Assembly: GCA_905181815.1 (NCBI GenBank)
Contig: CAJIZA010000001.1
Span: 682,001 to 746,000 of the forward strand
Origin: an uncultured Planktomarina sp.
GTDB lineage: Bacteria; Pseudomonadota; Alphaproteobacteria; Rhodobacterales; Rhodobacteraceae
Reading direction: 5' to 3'
DNA: 64,000 nucleotides
Shown: positions 1 through 8,536 of the stretch, piece by piece
How positions within the stretch are numbered: position 1 is the first letter of the stretch
Layout of the letters: each line of letters starts with the position of its first letter
Translations under genes and position numbers: made by a program
Notes under the pieces: generated by a model
What the model was told of the DNA's origin: nothing
Database searches by the model: none
The model's input: the letters and a program-made list of their open reading frames with translations, nothing else

Positions 1-1180
1 TCGAAGAGCCAAACCAAAAATATCCGATAAAACCCAGAACCAGCGCAAAGATCATGCCATTGAGCAGCCCTACCAGGACTTCACGACGGATAATCCGCCA
101 GACATTGGAGGTGGTCAAATCTTTGGTCGCAATGGCCCGCACCGCCACGGTGAGCGACTGTGTGCCTGCATTGCCACCCATCGATGCGACAATCGGCATC
201 AGAACTGCGAGCGCCACGAATTGCGCAATCGTGGCTTCGAACATAGAAATTACCAAAGAGGCGATAATCGCTGTCGCCAGGTTCACCGCCAGCCAAGGCA
301 AACGGCCGCGTGTCGTTTCCAAAACACGGTCCGACAGTGAGCCTTCCCCAACCCCCGCCAGACGCATCATATCCTCTTCATATTCCTCATCGAGCACGAT
401 CATTGCGTCGTCAATGGTGATCACCCCAACAAGTCGACCATCGGCGTCCACAACCGGGGCAGAAATGAGATGATATTGATTAAACGCATAGGCCACATCT
501 TTTTCCGGCTGATCGACTGGAATGGTGCGAAAACTGTCTTCTGAAATCTCAAGCATCGGCGTGGCGCGCTTGGTGCCCAAAAGCTTTCCAAGTGTGACAT
601 AGCCCGTGGGACGCAGACGTGGGTCGATGAGGATCATATGGTAAAACTGTTCGGGCAAATTTTCTTGTCGGCGCAGGTAGTCAATCGCTTGACCTACGTT
701 CCAATGCTCTGGCGCCATGACGACTTCGCGCTGCATCAAGCGGCCGGCCGATTCCTCTGGGAAAGACAGGGATTGCTCAACAACAACCCGTTCCGCATCA
801 TCCAATGCGCCAAGGATGGCCTCTTGTTGTGGCTCGTCGAGATCTTCGAGCAGATCAACCACATCGTCGGAGTCCAGGTCGCGCACCGCAACGGCAAGCT
901 CTGCAGCGTCCAGCCCATCGATAATATCTTCACGGATGCTATCGTCCAGCTCCGACAGCACATCGCCATCAATGCCATCTTTCCACAGGCGCAAAATACC
1001 CGCACGAATGGAGTCGCTCACCTGCTCTAAAAGGTCAGCAATATCAGCCGGGTGCAAAGGGTCAAGCAGCGTATGGAGCCGCCGCGCATCTTCATGTTCC
1101 ACCGCCCCACGCACATCAGATACCCTTTGGGCATCCAAAACATCGCTCGGCTCGACGGAGGTTTCATAAAGATCTGTCAT
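1..1180 (-). CDS. mgtE: Magnesium transporter MgtE, C-terminus cut by left edge
   Basis: Mg2+ channel of the inner membrane. Reading from the ATG at 1180, the protein has an acidic helical MgtE N-domain (about residues 20-150), a pair of CBS domains (about 150-275, including the segment VVDADGRLVGVITIDDAM), and the start of the membrane domain with the family signature MGGNAGTQS. The last transmembrane helices lie outside the window. An AGGCAGGT ribosome site precedes the ATG. The gene is divergent from guaD, with a 71-bp shared upstream region. The family gates on cytoplasmic Mg2+ through the CBS and N domains. The identification is firm; only the 3' end is missing. Confidence 0.95.
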   Translation of the reverse strand, partial: MTDLYETSVEPSDVLDAQRVSDVRGAVEHEDARRLHTLLDPLHPADIADLLEQVSDSIRAGILRLWKDGIDGDVLSELDDSIREDIIDGLDAAELAVAVRDLDSDDVVDLLEDLDEPQQEAILGALDDAERVVVEQSLSFPEESAGRLMQREVVMAPEHWNVGQAIDYLRRQENLPEQFYHMILIDPRLRPTGYVTLGKLLGTKRATPMLEISEDSFRTIPVDQPEKDVAYAFNQYHLISAPVVDADGRLVGVITIDDAMIVLDEEYEEDMMRLAGVGEGSLSDRVLETTRGRLPWLAVNLATAIIASLVISMFEATIAQFVALAVLMPIVASMGGNAGTQSLTVAVRAIATKDLTTSNVWRIIRREVLVGLLNGMIFALVLGFIGYFWFGSS

Positions 1181-1251
1181 ACCTGCCTTTACGAAGTCTC
1201 ATTTCATATGACAAGATAAAGCCATGTAAAAGAATTTTTGGACTGCTTTTC

Positions 1252-2538
1252 ATGACCGACACACTTCTCCTCGGACAAACCCTTTGTTTCACCGGTGATC
1301 CCTTCAAGGCCACCTGGCCGGAGGTCACCTCGCACAGGCGAGATGGCGCTGTTTTGCTGCGGGGCGGAAAAATTGCCAAGGTCGGTACGCGTACGGCGCT
1401 CTGTCAAGCCCATCCGCAGGCCAATATTGTAGATTACGGTACGGATTTAATCGTTCCGGGCTTTGTCGATACCCATGTGCATTACCCTCAAACCGCCATC
1501 ATCGCCAGCTGGGGCAAGCGATTGATTGACTGGCTGAACAGCTATACATTCCCAGAGGAGATACGTCTGGCGGATCCCAATTACGCCACCATAATCGCCA
1601 GACGCTATTTCGACATTGCTCTAAGCCATGGCACGACGACCATGGCCAGCTATTGCACCACCGCTCCTGTTTCTGTCACCGCCTATTTTGAGGAAGCCGA
1701 GGCGCGCGGAATGCGCGTGGTGGGAGGCAAGACCTGTATGGACCGCAATGCGCCAGAAGGTCTGATAGACACAGCACAGTCGGCTTATGATGACAGCAAA
1801 GATTTGATCGATACGTGGCACGGCCGGGGCCGCTTGAGCTATGCCATCACCCCCCGGTTTTCGCCGACTTCAACGCCAGAACAGCTCGCCGCCCTGGGTG
1901 GGTTATGGCAGGAACGCCCGGACTGCTTGATGCAAACTCACCTATCCGAGCAAACCGAAGAAATCGCCTGGGTGCGCAGCCTGTTTCCAGAGGCCCGCGA
2001 TTATCTCGAGACCTATGCGCAATTTGGCCTGCTGGGCGCTCGCGGCCTTTATGGTCATGCCATCCATCTTGAACAGCGTGAGATCCGCCAGTTGGCCGAA
2101 GTCGGCGCCTCCGTGGTGCATTGCCCAACGTCCAACACCTTTATCGGATCCGGTCTCTTCGACCTCATGGGCTTGACGCAGGCAGGAGTTAGCATGGGGC
2201 TGGCCACCGATATCGGAGGTGGCTCTAATTTTTCGATGCTGCGCACAATGGCGGCGGCATATGAGGTGGCGCAATTACGCGGTCAAGCGCTGCATCCAGC
2301 ACAGCTTATGTGGCTGGCCTCTGAAGGTTCAGCAAAAGCGTTGCACCTCTCTGGTACCATCGGTCACCTGGGCGCCGGCGCCGAAGCAGACCTTTGTATT
2401 ATCGACTTGAGCTCAACCGACGCGATCGCTCAGCGCCATGACCATGCCAATGATTTTTGGGAAAGCCTGTTTCCCACAGTGATGATGGGCGATGACCGGG
2501 CCATTCGGCAAGTGTGGGTCGCGGGCGTTCCGGTCTAG
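1252..2538 (+). CDS. guaD: Guanine deaminase
   Basis: Zinc amidohydrolase that deaminates guanine to xanthine in purine salvage and catabolism. Visible family motifs are PGFVDTHVHYPQ near residue 75 (first metal-binding pair), HLSEQ near 220, GHAIHLEQ near 265, HCPTSN near 285 and a metal-binding Asp in ATDIGGGSNFS near 320. The length of 428 residues is normal for GuaD. No good ribosome site is seen before the ATG at 1252. It lies tail-to-tail with an 8-oxoguanine-type deaminase, making a small purine-base deamination pair; urate catabolic genes follow about 40 kb further on. Confidence 0.93.
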   Translation: MTDTLLLGQTLCFTGDPFKATWPEVTSHRRDGAVLLRGGKIAKVGTRTALCQAHPQANIVDYGTDLIVPGFVDTHVHYPQTAIIASWGKRLIDWLNSYTFPEEIRLADPNYATIIARRYFDIALSHGTTTMASYCTTAPVSVTAYFEEAEARGMRVVGGKTCMDRNAPEGLIDTAQSAYDDSKDLIDTWHGRGRLSYAITPRFSPTSTPEQLAALGGLWQERPDCLMQTHLSEQTEEIAWVRSLFPEARDYLETYAQFGLLGARGLYGHAIHLEQREIRQLAEVGASVVHCPTSNTFIGSGLFDLMGLTQAGVSMGLATDIGGGSNFSMLRTMAAAYEVAQLRGQALHPAQLMWLASEGSAKALHLSGTIGHLGAGAEADLCIIDLSSTDAIAQRHDHANDFWESLFPTVMMGDDRAIRQVWVAGVPV

Positions 2539-2615
2539 AGCGTGTTCAGCCAAAACGGACACCAGCTTGACGGTTCGAACAAGCTATAATTCAATTCGTT
2601 AGAGATAAAACTGGC

Positions 2616-3959
2616 CTAGACGCGCTCTTGCAACTCACTCATCTGTTGATTTTGTTTGCGGGCCAAGGCACGTTGGTCCAGCGTAGTAATACGTCCCTCT
2701 GAGACCACCTGCTGGCCATTGACAAATACATCGCGTGCCAAAGTTGGCCCAGCCAAAAGGATCGCTGCGGGGTCCCAATTTCCGGCTGCACTTACATCGT
2801 CCATATCCCAAATCACCACATCAGCACATTTACCGGGCGCCAGCGCGCCGCAATCGTCGCGGCCCAAAACCCGAGCTCCGCCCAAAGTGGCGATCTCCAA
2901 TGCCTCTCCCGGTGACATTGCCCCGGCCCCATAGGCCAGCCGCTGCAATAATAGCGTCTGGCGCGCTTCGGCCATCAGGTTGCCTGCATCATTGGAGGCC
3001 GATCCATCGACCCCCAGACCAACCGGCACGCGCGCATCTCGCATCGCCCGCACCGGCGCAATGCCTGAGGCCAAACGGCAGTTTGAACAGGGGCAATGGG
3101 AAACCCCGGTTTGCGTCCGCGCAAACAGCGCGATTTCTTCCGCATCAAGTTTGACGCAATGAGCATGCCAGACATCCGGCCCCGTCCAACCCAAATCTTC
3201 GGCATATTGCCCGGGCCGCATACCAAGTTTTTCCAAACTATAGGCTATGTCTTCATCATTTTCCGCCAAATGGGTATGCATCATCACCCCTTTGTCACGG
3301 GCCAAAAGCGCTGCATCGCGCATCAATTCGCGGCTCACAGAGAAAGGCGAACAGGGGGCGACTCCAACCCGGCACATGGAGCCGGGTTGCGGATCGTGAA
3401 AGCCATCGATGACACGGATCATATCCTCGAGAATATCCGCCTCATGCTCGACCAAACCATCTGGCGGCAACCCTCCCGCGCTTTCACCGATGCTCATAGC
3501 CCCCCGTGTGGGGTGAAACCGCATACCGATCTCTTGCGCGGCATGTATCGTATCTTCCAGCCGCGTGCCATTGGGATAGAGATAGAGGTGATCTGACGTG
3601 GTTGTGCAGCCCGACAAGAGAAGTTCTGCCATCCCCACCTGAGCGGAGGTAAAAAAGTCATCCGGACGCATGGCCGCCCAAATCGGATAGAGCGCTTGCA
3701 GCCAGCCAAAAAGCGCTGCGTCCTGCCCGGCAGGCACTGCGCGCGTCATGGTTTGATACAGGTGGTGATGGGTGTTGACCAATCCCGGCGTGACCAAACA
3801 GCCCGCCGCATTTACCACTGTGCAGCCCGTGGCCGGCAAATGACGCCCCACCGCCACAATACGCCCATCGTGCATCAACACATCCCCCGACGGCACCGCC
3901 CGCCGCGTATCATCCATCGTCAGCACCAAACCGGCGTTTTGAATAAGCGTGTCAGCCAA
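2616..3959 (-). CDS. 8-Oxoguanine deaminase (amidohydrolase family)
   Basis: Cytosolic metal-dependent amidohydrolase of the ATZ/TRZ-like group. The closest named activity is 8-oxoguanine deaminase (8-oxoguanine to urate). Motifs are NTHHHLYQ for the first metal pair, THLAEND, a HAHCVKL stretch, HCPCSN and the Asp motif GVDGSASND. The upstream ATG at 3995 would give 36 bp more overlap with hisN. I prefer the TTG at 3959 because GAGGTG lies a few bases upstream and the overlap is then only 8 bp, as in a coupled operon. Substrate is inferred from family and from the guanine deaminase neighbour; hydroxyatrazine-type substrates are the alternative. Confidence 0.8.
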   Translation of the reverse strand: MADTLIQNAGLVLTMDDTRRAVPSGDVLMHDGRIVAVGRHLPATGCTVVNAAGCLVTPGLVNTHHHLYQTMTRAVPAGQDAALFGWLQALYPIWAAMRPDDFFTSAQVGMAELLLSGCTTTSDHLYLYPNGTRLEDTIHAAQEIGMRFHPTRGAMSIGESAGGLPPDGLVEHEADILEDMIRVIDGFHDPQPGSMCRVGVAPCSPFSVSRELMRDAALLARDKGVMMHTHLAENDEDIAYSLEKLGMRPGQYAEDLGWTGPDVWHAHCVKLDAEEIALFARTQTGVSHCPCSNCRLASGIAPVRAMRDARVPVGLGVDGSASNDAGNLMAEARQTLLLQRLAYGAGAMSPGEALEIATLGGARVLGRDDCGALAPGKCADVVIWDMDDVSAAGNWDPAAILLAGPTLARDVFVNGQQVVSEGRITTLDQRALARKQNQQMSELQERV

Positions 3960-4761
3960 GCGGCACCTCACGTAAGATGTCCAAAGCAGCCGCATGCAGC
4001 TCCGGCGTCGCGGCGCAGATACATCTGCCCCCGTTCATCGGATTGCCCCCGCGCCAATCACTGACCACACCACCTGCCGCTTGCACAAGCGCAATAGGAG
4101 CTTGGATGTCATAGGCTTGCAGGCCAGCCTCAATCACCAAATCAATCTGCCCCGCAGCCAAAAGCGCATAGGCATAGCAATCCATCCCGTAGCGGGTCAA
4201 TTGACACTGTTCGGCCACGGTGTGGAAGGCCTCAGCCTCAAGTGGGCTGCCGACCTCAGGGAAGGTGGTGAAGATCGTCGCCTGTGACAAATACCGCTTT
4301 CTACGCGTGGCCAGCGGTGTTTTGACCCCATGGCGCTCCATAAAGGCCATGCCAAACCCGCCGACAAAACGTTCCCCCGTGTAGGGCTGATCAATCAGCC
4401 CAAAAATCGGCTCCTGCCCATCATTCAAAGCAATCAAAGTGCCCCAGGTGGGCGTGCCACTGACATAACCGCGGGTGCCATCAATCGGATCGAGCACCCA
4501 GGACAGGCCAGATGTGCCAGTAGTGTTATGCAACTCTTCGCCAATGATGGAGTCCTCAGGCCTCCGTACTTTTAATAGCGCGCGCATGGCAGACTCCGCC
4601 GCCTTATCGGCCTCGGTGACCGGATCAAACCCCTCCGACCACTTGTTTTGCGTCACCAATGCCGGGGCGCGAAACCACTTAAGGGTCTGTTCGGCCGCCA
4701 CATCAGCCAACTGAAAGGCAAGGGATAGGATCTCATCAGGGCTTGGCGTTTGATCGATCAT
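3952..4761 (-). CDS. hisN: Inositol monophosphatase-family phosphatase, probably histidinol-phosphatase HisN
   Basis: Li+-sensitive, Mg2+-dependent phosphatase. Metal-site motifs are visible in order: GEEL near residue 70, DPIDGTRGY near 90 and YDIQAPIALVQAAGG near 215. The spacing and the sequence FDPVTEADKAAE match the HisN branch, which hydrolyses L-histidinol phosphate to histidinol, more than the inositol branch. I use the ATG at 4761, preceded by AAAGAAG, rather than the ATG at 4776, which has no ribosome site. The stop overlaps the next gene. No other his gene is present, so the assignment rests on sequence alone. Confidence 0.83.
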   Translation of the reverse strand: MIDQTPSPDEILSLAFQLADVAAEQTLKWFRAPALVTQNKWSEGFDPVTEADKAAESAMRALLKVRRPEDSIIGEELHNTTGTSGLSWVLDPIDGTRGYVSGTPTWGTLIALNDGQEPIFGLIDQPYTGERFVGGFGMAFMERHGVKTPLATRRKRYLSQATIFTTFPEVGSPLEAEAFHTVAEQCQLTRYGMDCYAYALLAAGQIDLVIEAGLQAYDIQAPIALVQAAGGVVSDWRGGNPMNGGRCICAATPELHAAALDILREVPLG

Positions 4762-4881
4762 GCGGTCTTCTTTCATAAGTCGGCCTATCTAGGGGGAGGC
4801 ACCCTACTTGGTCAAGCAATCTGACCCAACAGACCAACCCACTGCCAAAGCGATCCGCATGCGTAAGCCCGATCTAGGCAC

Positions 4882-5240
4882 TTAAGCCGCGTCGCTCGAT
4901 ACCCGCGCAAAATCAAACAAGCGTTTGTGCTGATACTCTGGGATCGCAGAATAGCACCGTACCAATTCTAAGGCTTCTTCATCTTCTAAAATACTTTTCT
5001 TCTGGTCTTTGCCTTCATCAATCTTCCCAAGACCTTCAAAGAAAAACTCATCGGCACATCCATGACTTCTGAAATACCCCAAAGCCAAGATGAGCTGAGC
5101 CGGTTGGCACCGGTTCCATGTTTTTAAATCTGTTGAAATTTGATGCCTACTTTTTCGGCCAACTGCTGTTGGGTCATTTCTAACAGCCACCGCCTTTGTC
5201 GCACGCGTTGTCCGACGTGTATATCGACAGGATGTTTCAT
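4882..5240 (-). pseudogene. Broken XRE-family (HTH) transcriptional regulator
   Basis: From the ATG at 5240 the frame reads MKHPVDIHVGQRVRQRRW, then a helix-turn-helix (MTQQQLAEKVGIKFQQI), which is the start of a small XRE regulator common in Rhodobacterales. It then hits TAA where CAA (Gln of the QIQKYETG motif) is expected. After the stop the same frame keeps KHGTGANRLSSSWLWGISEV and VPMSF. The expected FFFEGL then continues only in another frame, because one T is missing in a T run near 5040. The tail to 4882 is open in that second frame. One nonsense and one frameshift mutation plus missense changes show a dead gene. Confidence 0.88.
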
Positions 5241-5557
5241 TCTCGGCTTCTAATGCTGTCCAAGCCAAAGAGAAATATCAACATCTGCGGCAGGTCTGAC
5301 GTGCTTTCGTATAGTACAAAAATTATCTCAAAAATTAACCAGCAAATTAACGATTTATTAATCATTCATGATTTCGTGTTCTCAGGCCCCGCGATTCTCA
5401 CACCCAGAATGACCTCTGAATTGCCATTTTTTCAAAAATACCACCTATTTTATTGGCAAATATTCACCTTGGCGACCGTGCGTTTTCGATGCTGGAATTT
5501 CCAGTACTGGACGCCTATAAAAAGTAAAATGGTTAACAAACAAGGTGATTTCGGCCC
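5241..5557. other. 317-bp intergenic region before the oxidoreductase gene, with a palindrome
   Basis: I see no gene here. It is A+T-rich in the middle (5310-5370). A perfect 13-base inverted repeat, CTGGAATTTCCAG at 5492-5504, is followed by a TATAAAA element near 5515 and an AAGGTG-like ribosome site before the ATG at 5558. The palindrome is a candidate operator for the downstream oxidoreductase gene; this is inference from position only. Confidence 0.4.
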
Positions 5558-6523
5558 ATGCGCGCCCTTCAAGTCCAAAACCACAGCGAAAAACCTGTCT
5601 TTTTAGACATTTCCATTCCCACGGTCGCACCGAACCAAATTCTCATTCGCACCGCAGCCTGTGCTTTGAATTTTGCAGATTTGCTTATGATTCGTGGCAC
5701 GTATCAGGAGACACCTGCCCTTCCCTTCACCCTCGGCATGGAGGTGGCGGGCGAGATCGCAGGCCTCGGCGCTGAGGTGACTGGCTTTGAGATCGGTGAT
5801 CGAGTCGCTGGATTTGCAGGCTCTGGCGGCTTGGCAGAATATTGCCCGCTTGAGGCCACACGTTGCTTAAAGCTCACCGACGGCATGCCTTTTGACACCG
5901 CCGCCTCAGCATTGATCAGCTATGGAACGTCGCATCTGGCCCTAACCCATCGAGCAAAACTCACATCTGCCGACACTCTGTTGGTGCTCGGTGCGGGTGG
6001 CGGCGTGGGGTTGACCGCCGTGGAAATTGGCGCAGCCCTTGGCGCAAGGGTCATCGCTGTGGCCCGCGGGCCAGAAAAATTGCAGGTGTGCAAAGACCGA
6101 GGCGCGGCCATCACCATTAATAGCGCAGAAGAAGATGTCGTAGCCAAAGTAAAAGCCCTGGGCGGCGTCGACGTGGTTTATGATCCGGTTGGCGGCGATC
6201 CCTTTGTCGCTGCACTCAAATGTTGCCGGCCAGAGGCGCGCTATCTCGTAATCGGCTTTGCCAGCGGTGATGTCCCACAAATCAAAGCCAACCATCTCTT
6301 GGTAAAAAATGTAAATGTTTTGGGCTTTTATTGGGGCGCATACATGGGGTTTGCACCTCAGGTTTTACAAAATAGCCTTAAAGATGTCTTCGCCATGATC
6401 TCAAAGAGGCAGCTCAATCCCTATATTGGCGGCAGCTATGACTTTGACCAGGCGCTAGAGGCATTGGCCGATCTTAAAGCGCGAAAATCCATTGGTAAGC
6501 TAGTGGTGTGGGGGCCGGTTTAA
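5558..6523 (+). CDS. NADPH:quinone oxidoreductase family protein (zinc-free MDR)
   Basis: Medium-chain dehydrogenase/reductase of the quinone oxidoreductase type, soluble, NAD(P)H-dependent. The N-terminal GroES-like domain contains LNFADLLMIRG and FTLGMEVAGEI. The Rossmann fold begins near residue 140 with the nucleotide motif LVLGAGGGVGLTAVE. The structural and catalytic zinc cysteines of alcohol dehydrogenases are absent, as expected for this subfamily. Length (321) is normal. The exact substrate cannot be read from the sequence; homologs reduce quinones, enones or acryloyl-CoA-like compounds. It is a lone gene with its own upstream region. Confidence 0.85.
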   Translation: MRALQVQNHSEKPVFLDISIPTVAPNQILIRTAACALNFADLLMIRGTYQETPALPFTLGMEVAGEIAGLGAEVTGFEIGDRVAGFAGSGGLAEYCPLEATRCLKLTDGMPFDTAASALISYGTSHLALTHRAKLTSADTLLVLGAGGGVGLTAVEIGAALGARVIAVARGPEKLQVCKDRGAAITINSAEEDVVAKVKALGGVDVVYDPVGGDPFVAALKCCRPEARYLVIGFASGDVPQIKANHLLVKNVNVLGFYWGAYMGFAPQVLQNSLKDVFAMISKRQLNPYIGGSYDFDQALEALADLKARKSIGKLVVWGPV

Positions 6524-6673
6524 CCCGGTCATCACCATTTTTAAGGGCATTTGGCAAAAATTGCAAAATTTCATGTGTAATTAGTGCGGTTTCCCTTGAA
6601 ATTTCACCCCACAAGCCCGATATTCATAGAAACGGCGCCTTGCGCGCTCAAAGCGTTATTTTTGGAGAGCAAC

Positions 6674-7453
6674 ATGGCAGATTTTAATACAATTTCCGCA
6701 AATGCAGGCAGTCGCAGCGCCGCAATCGATGCTGGCCTGCGGGCACATATGAACAAAGTCTATGGCACAATGTCCATTGGCATGGTGATAACCGCAGTTG
6801 CCGCTTGGGCCATTGCCGGCCTGGCCACGACGACAGATGCCAACATGGCGGCAGCGCAATTGCCAAATGGCAAATTGCTCACAAGCTTTGGTCTGGTGAT
6901 ATACACCAGTTGGTTGAAATATGTCATTATGTTGGCCCCGCTTGCGGTGCTGTTTTTGGGCATGGGCACAGTGATGCGTCGCGCCAGTGCAGCCGGGGCG
7001 CAACTGTTCTTCTTTATCTTCGCCACTTTGATCGGCTTGTCTCTCAGCTCAATCTTCATCCGCTACACAGGCCATTCGATCACGCAGACCTTCCTGGTGA
7101 CCGCCATCGCTTTTGCTGGCCTTTCCCTTTATGGCTACACAACAAAGAAAGACATCTCCGGTTGGGGCAGCTTTCTAATCATGGGTGTCATTGGTCTAGT
7201 CGTAGCGATGATCGTCAACATCTTCCTGCAATCGCCTGCGCTATTGTTTGCGATTTCAGCAATTGGTGTTCTGATATTTGCCGGTCTCACCGCATATGAC
7301 ACGCAGACAATCAAGAATGAGTATCTGGCCCACGCCCACCATGGCGATCAAGAGTGGCTCGCCAAATCCGCCATCTTCGGCGCTTTGAACCTCTACCTTG
7401 ATTTCTTGAACATGTTCCAGTTTCTGCTGATGTTCATGGGCAACAACGAATAA
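6674..7453 (+). CDS. Bax inhibitor-1/YccA family membrane protein
   Basis: Polytopic inner-membrane protein of the BI-1 (TMBIM) family, thought to act as a pH-sensitive ion channel or a modulator of membrane proteolysis. Seven hydrophobic segments are visible from about residue 30 on. The family features GLTAYDTQTIKNEY and ALNLYLDFLNMFQFLL lie near the C-terminus. An earlier ATG at 6584 is in frame, but the one at 6674 has GGAGAG eight bases upstream and gives the usual start, MADFNTI. A strong terminator follows. It is a single-gene unit between an oxidoreductase and rpmG. Confidence 0.9.
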   Translation: MADFNTISANAGSRSAAIDAGLRAHMNKVYGTMSIGMVITAVAAWAIAGLATTTDANMAAAQLPNGKLLTSFGLVIYTSWLKYVIMLAPLAVLFLGMGTVMRRASAAGAQLFFFIFATLIGLSLSSIFIRYTGHSITQTFLVTAIAFAGLSLYGYTTKKDISGWGSFLIMGVIGLVVAMIVNIFLQSPALLFAISAIGVLIFAGLTAYDTQTIKNEYLAHAHHGDQEWLAKSAIFGALNLYLDFLNMFQFLLMFMGNNE

Positions 7454-7479
7454 AGTGACCCTTTGGTCTTATCAACGCT

Positions 7480-7511
7480 CACCTCGCCAGAAATGGCGGG
7501 GTGTTTTTTTT
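7480..7511 (+). terminator. Rho-independent terminator after the BI-1 gene
   Basis: A 10-bp stem (CACCTCGCCA / TGGCGGGGTG with one G-T pair) with a GAAA loop is followed directly by eight T residues. It lies 26 bases after the stop codon at 7453. The GAAA tetraloop and T run make this a textbook intrinsic terminator. Confidence 0.93.
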
Positions 7512-7554
7512 ATACAAGCTGGAACCAAGGTCGCGGCTGACTGCTATGCAGGCA

Positions 7555-7590
7555 CAAAAAAAGGCCGCTCAATTTATGAACGACCTTTTG
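7555..7590 (-). terminator. Rho-independent terminator after rpmG
   Basis: On the minus strand a 13-bp stem with G-T pairs (arms AAAAGGTCGTTCA and TGAGCGGCCTTTT, loop TAAAT) runs into a T run. It lies about 22 bases downstream of the rpmG stop at 7612. It faces the BI-1 terminator, so the two convergent genes have separate stops. Confidence 0.88.
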
Positions 7591-7611
7591 AAAATTGAAG
7601 GGGGCTTTCGC

Positions 7612-7779
7612 CTACTTAATTTTGCCTTCCTTGTATTCAACATGCTTGCGCGCAACCGGGTCATATTTTCGGGCGACCATTTTTTCGGTCATTGTGCGTG
7701 CGTTTTTCTTGGTCACATAAAAGTGGCCAGTGCCCGCGCTGGAATTCAGGCGGATCTTGATTGTGGTTGGCTTCGCCAT
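7612..7779 (-). CDS. rpmG: 50S ribosomal protein L33
   Basis: Small basic protein of the large ribosomal subunit, 55 residues: it begins [20 protein letters not shown] and ends [10 protein letters not shown]. This is the zinc-free (C-minus) form, since the CxxC pairs of the zinc form are absent. The ATG at 7779 is preceded by GGAGAATTACC. The gene is monocistronic, with its own terminator at 7555-7590, and is separated by about 110 bp from the RNase P RNA gene upstream. Confidence 0.96.
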   Translation of the reverse strand: MAKPTTIKIRLNSSAGTGHFYVTKKNARTMTEKMVARKYDPVARKHVEYKEGKIK

Positions 7780-7891
7780 GGTAATTCTCCTACGGGCGCA
7801 GCCTCATAGCTGCATTAGTCCTGTTATGTTGGCTTTTAACGCCCTCAGCGGTGCTGTCAACCGATTCACGTGGCCAAAGCCAGTCAAATAT

Positions 7892-8262
7892 GCGCGGGGA
7901 GCCTGTAAGCCGGATTTTGTCCAGATCCACGCCGTTGCCAGCGCAACCTTGGGCAATCATTCATCTCGGCGGCCTGTTACCAGGCCCCTCTAGCTGCCAA
8001 CCCAAACCTGCGGGGTTGAAACGACCCATATGCGGTTCCTATTTGGCATTGCTCCCGGTGGGGCTTGCCGTGCCACGACTGTTGCCAGCCGCGCGGTGGG
8101 CTTTACCCCACCGTTTCACCATTACCTTGCATGCAAGGCTGTCTCTTCTCTGTGGCGCTATCCCTAGGGTTACCCCCGCCGGGCGTTACCCGGCACCGTT
8201 GTTTCACGGAGTCCGGACTTTCCTCGAAGGTTGCCCCTCGCGATTGCCCAGCCCCCCGCGCA
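7892..8262 (-). ncRNA. rnpB: RNase P RNA, class A
   Basis: Catalytic RNA that matures the 5' end of tRNAs. On the minus strand the conserved 5' block GAGGAAAGTCCGGACTCC is present (about 8211-8228), followed by a long G+C-rich helix region. The conserved 3' block with the ACAAAATCCGGCTTACAGG sequence ends near 7905. The two termini pair as helix P1 (GCGCGGGG with CCCCGCGC), which sets the ends at about 8262 and 7892. About 370 nt is typical for alphaproteobacterial type A RNA. End points are good to a few bases. Confidence 0.95.
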
Positions 8263-8267
8263 CTAAC

Positions 8268-8296
8268 TCCTTACGAACCCCGCGGCGTCAGGTCAA
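8268..8296 (-). promoter_or_regulatory. Probable rnpB promoter
   Basis: On the minus strand a TTGACC -35 box (8291-8296) and a TAAGGA -10 box (8268-8273) are separated by 17 bases. The -10 box ends five bases before the predicted 5' end of the RNA at 8262. The -35 and spacing are near consensus; the -10 is weak. Confidence 0.6.
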
Positions 8297-8536
8297 GCCA
8301 ACTGCAACAGGTGCGGCCCACTGCAAAACTGAAAATGCCCGCAACATTCTACAACCTGACCCGTTAATACGGGGTATCGCCTATACTGAGTGTTATAGCT
8401 GCTAGTCAATTCGCCCTTCTGGGCTCCGGTCATTTGCGCGTTCAAACGCTCCCCCAGAGAATCTTAGCGCGCAAAGCCGATTCATTACGCCAATATACTA
8501 GAGATCTCTGCCCAAGGCCGATCACAGAAACTCACC
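8297..8536. other. 240-bp non-coding stretch between rnpB and the amidase gene
   Basis: No open frame is convincing here. Visible structure is an inverted repeat with 8-bp arms, TTTGCGCG (8433-8440) and CGCGCAAA (8468-8475), separated by 27 bases. There is also a short GCCC-TTCT-GGGC hairpin near 8412-8423. A possible minus-strand promoter (TTGACT, then TATAGG) overlaps 8380-8412. It may hold a small RNA or only spacer DNA. Confidence 0.3.

Noticed and set aside
2539-2615. GGTTCGAAC-like T-arm sequence near 2573-2581, possible tRNA
   Set aside because: No acceptor stem, D-arm or anticodon arm could be built around it, and the 77-bp gap is too short and lacks a CCA-type end.
7501-7809. A plus-strand open frame across rpmG
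   Set aside because: It covers the rpmG terminator and gene in reverse. The minus-strand L33 protein has a clear ribosome site and a full match.
7851-8405. A 184-codon plus-strand open frame over the RNase P RNA region
   Set aside because: The region is a structured RNA on the minus strand with the conserved 5' and 3' blocks; the frame is an artefact of the G+C-rich RNA gene.
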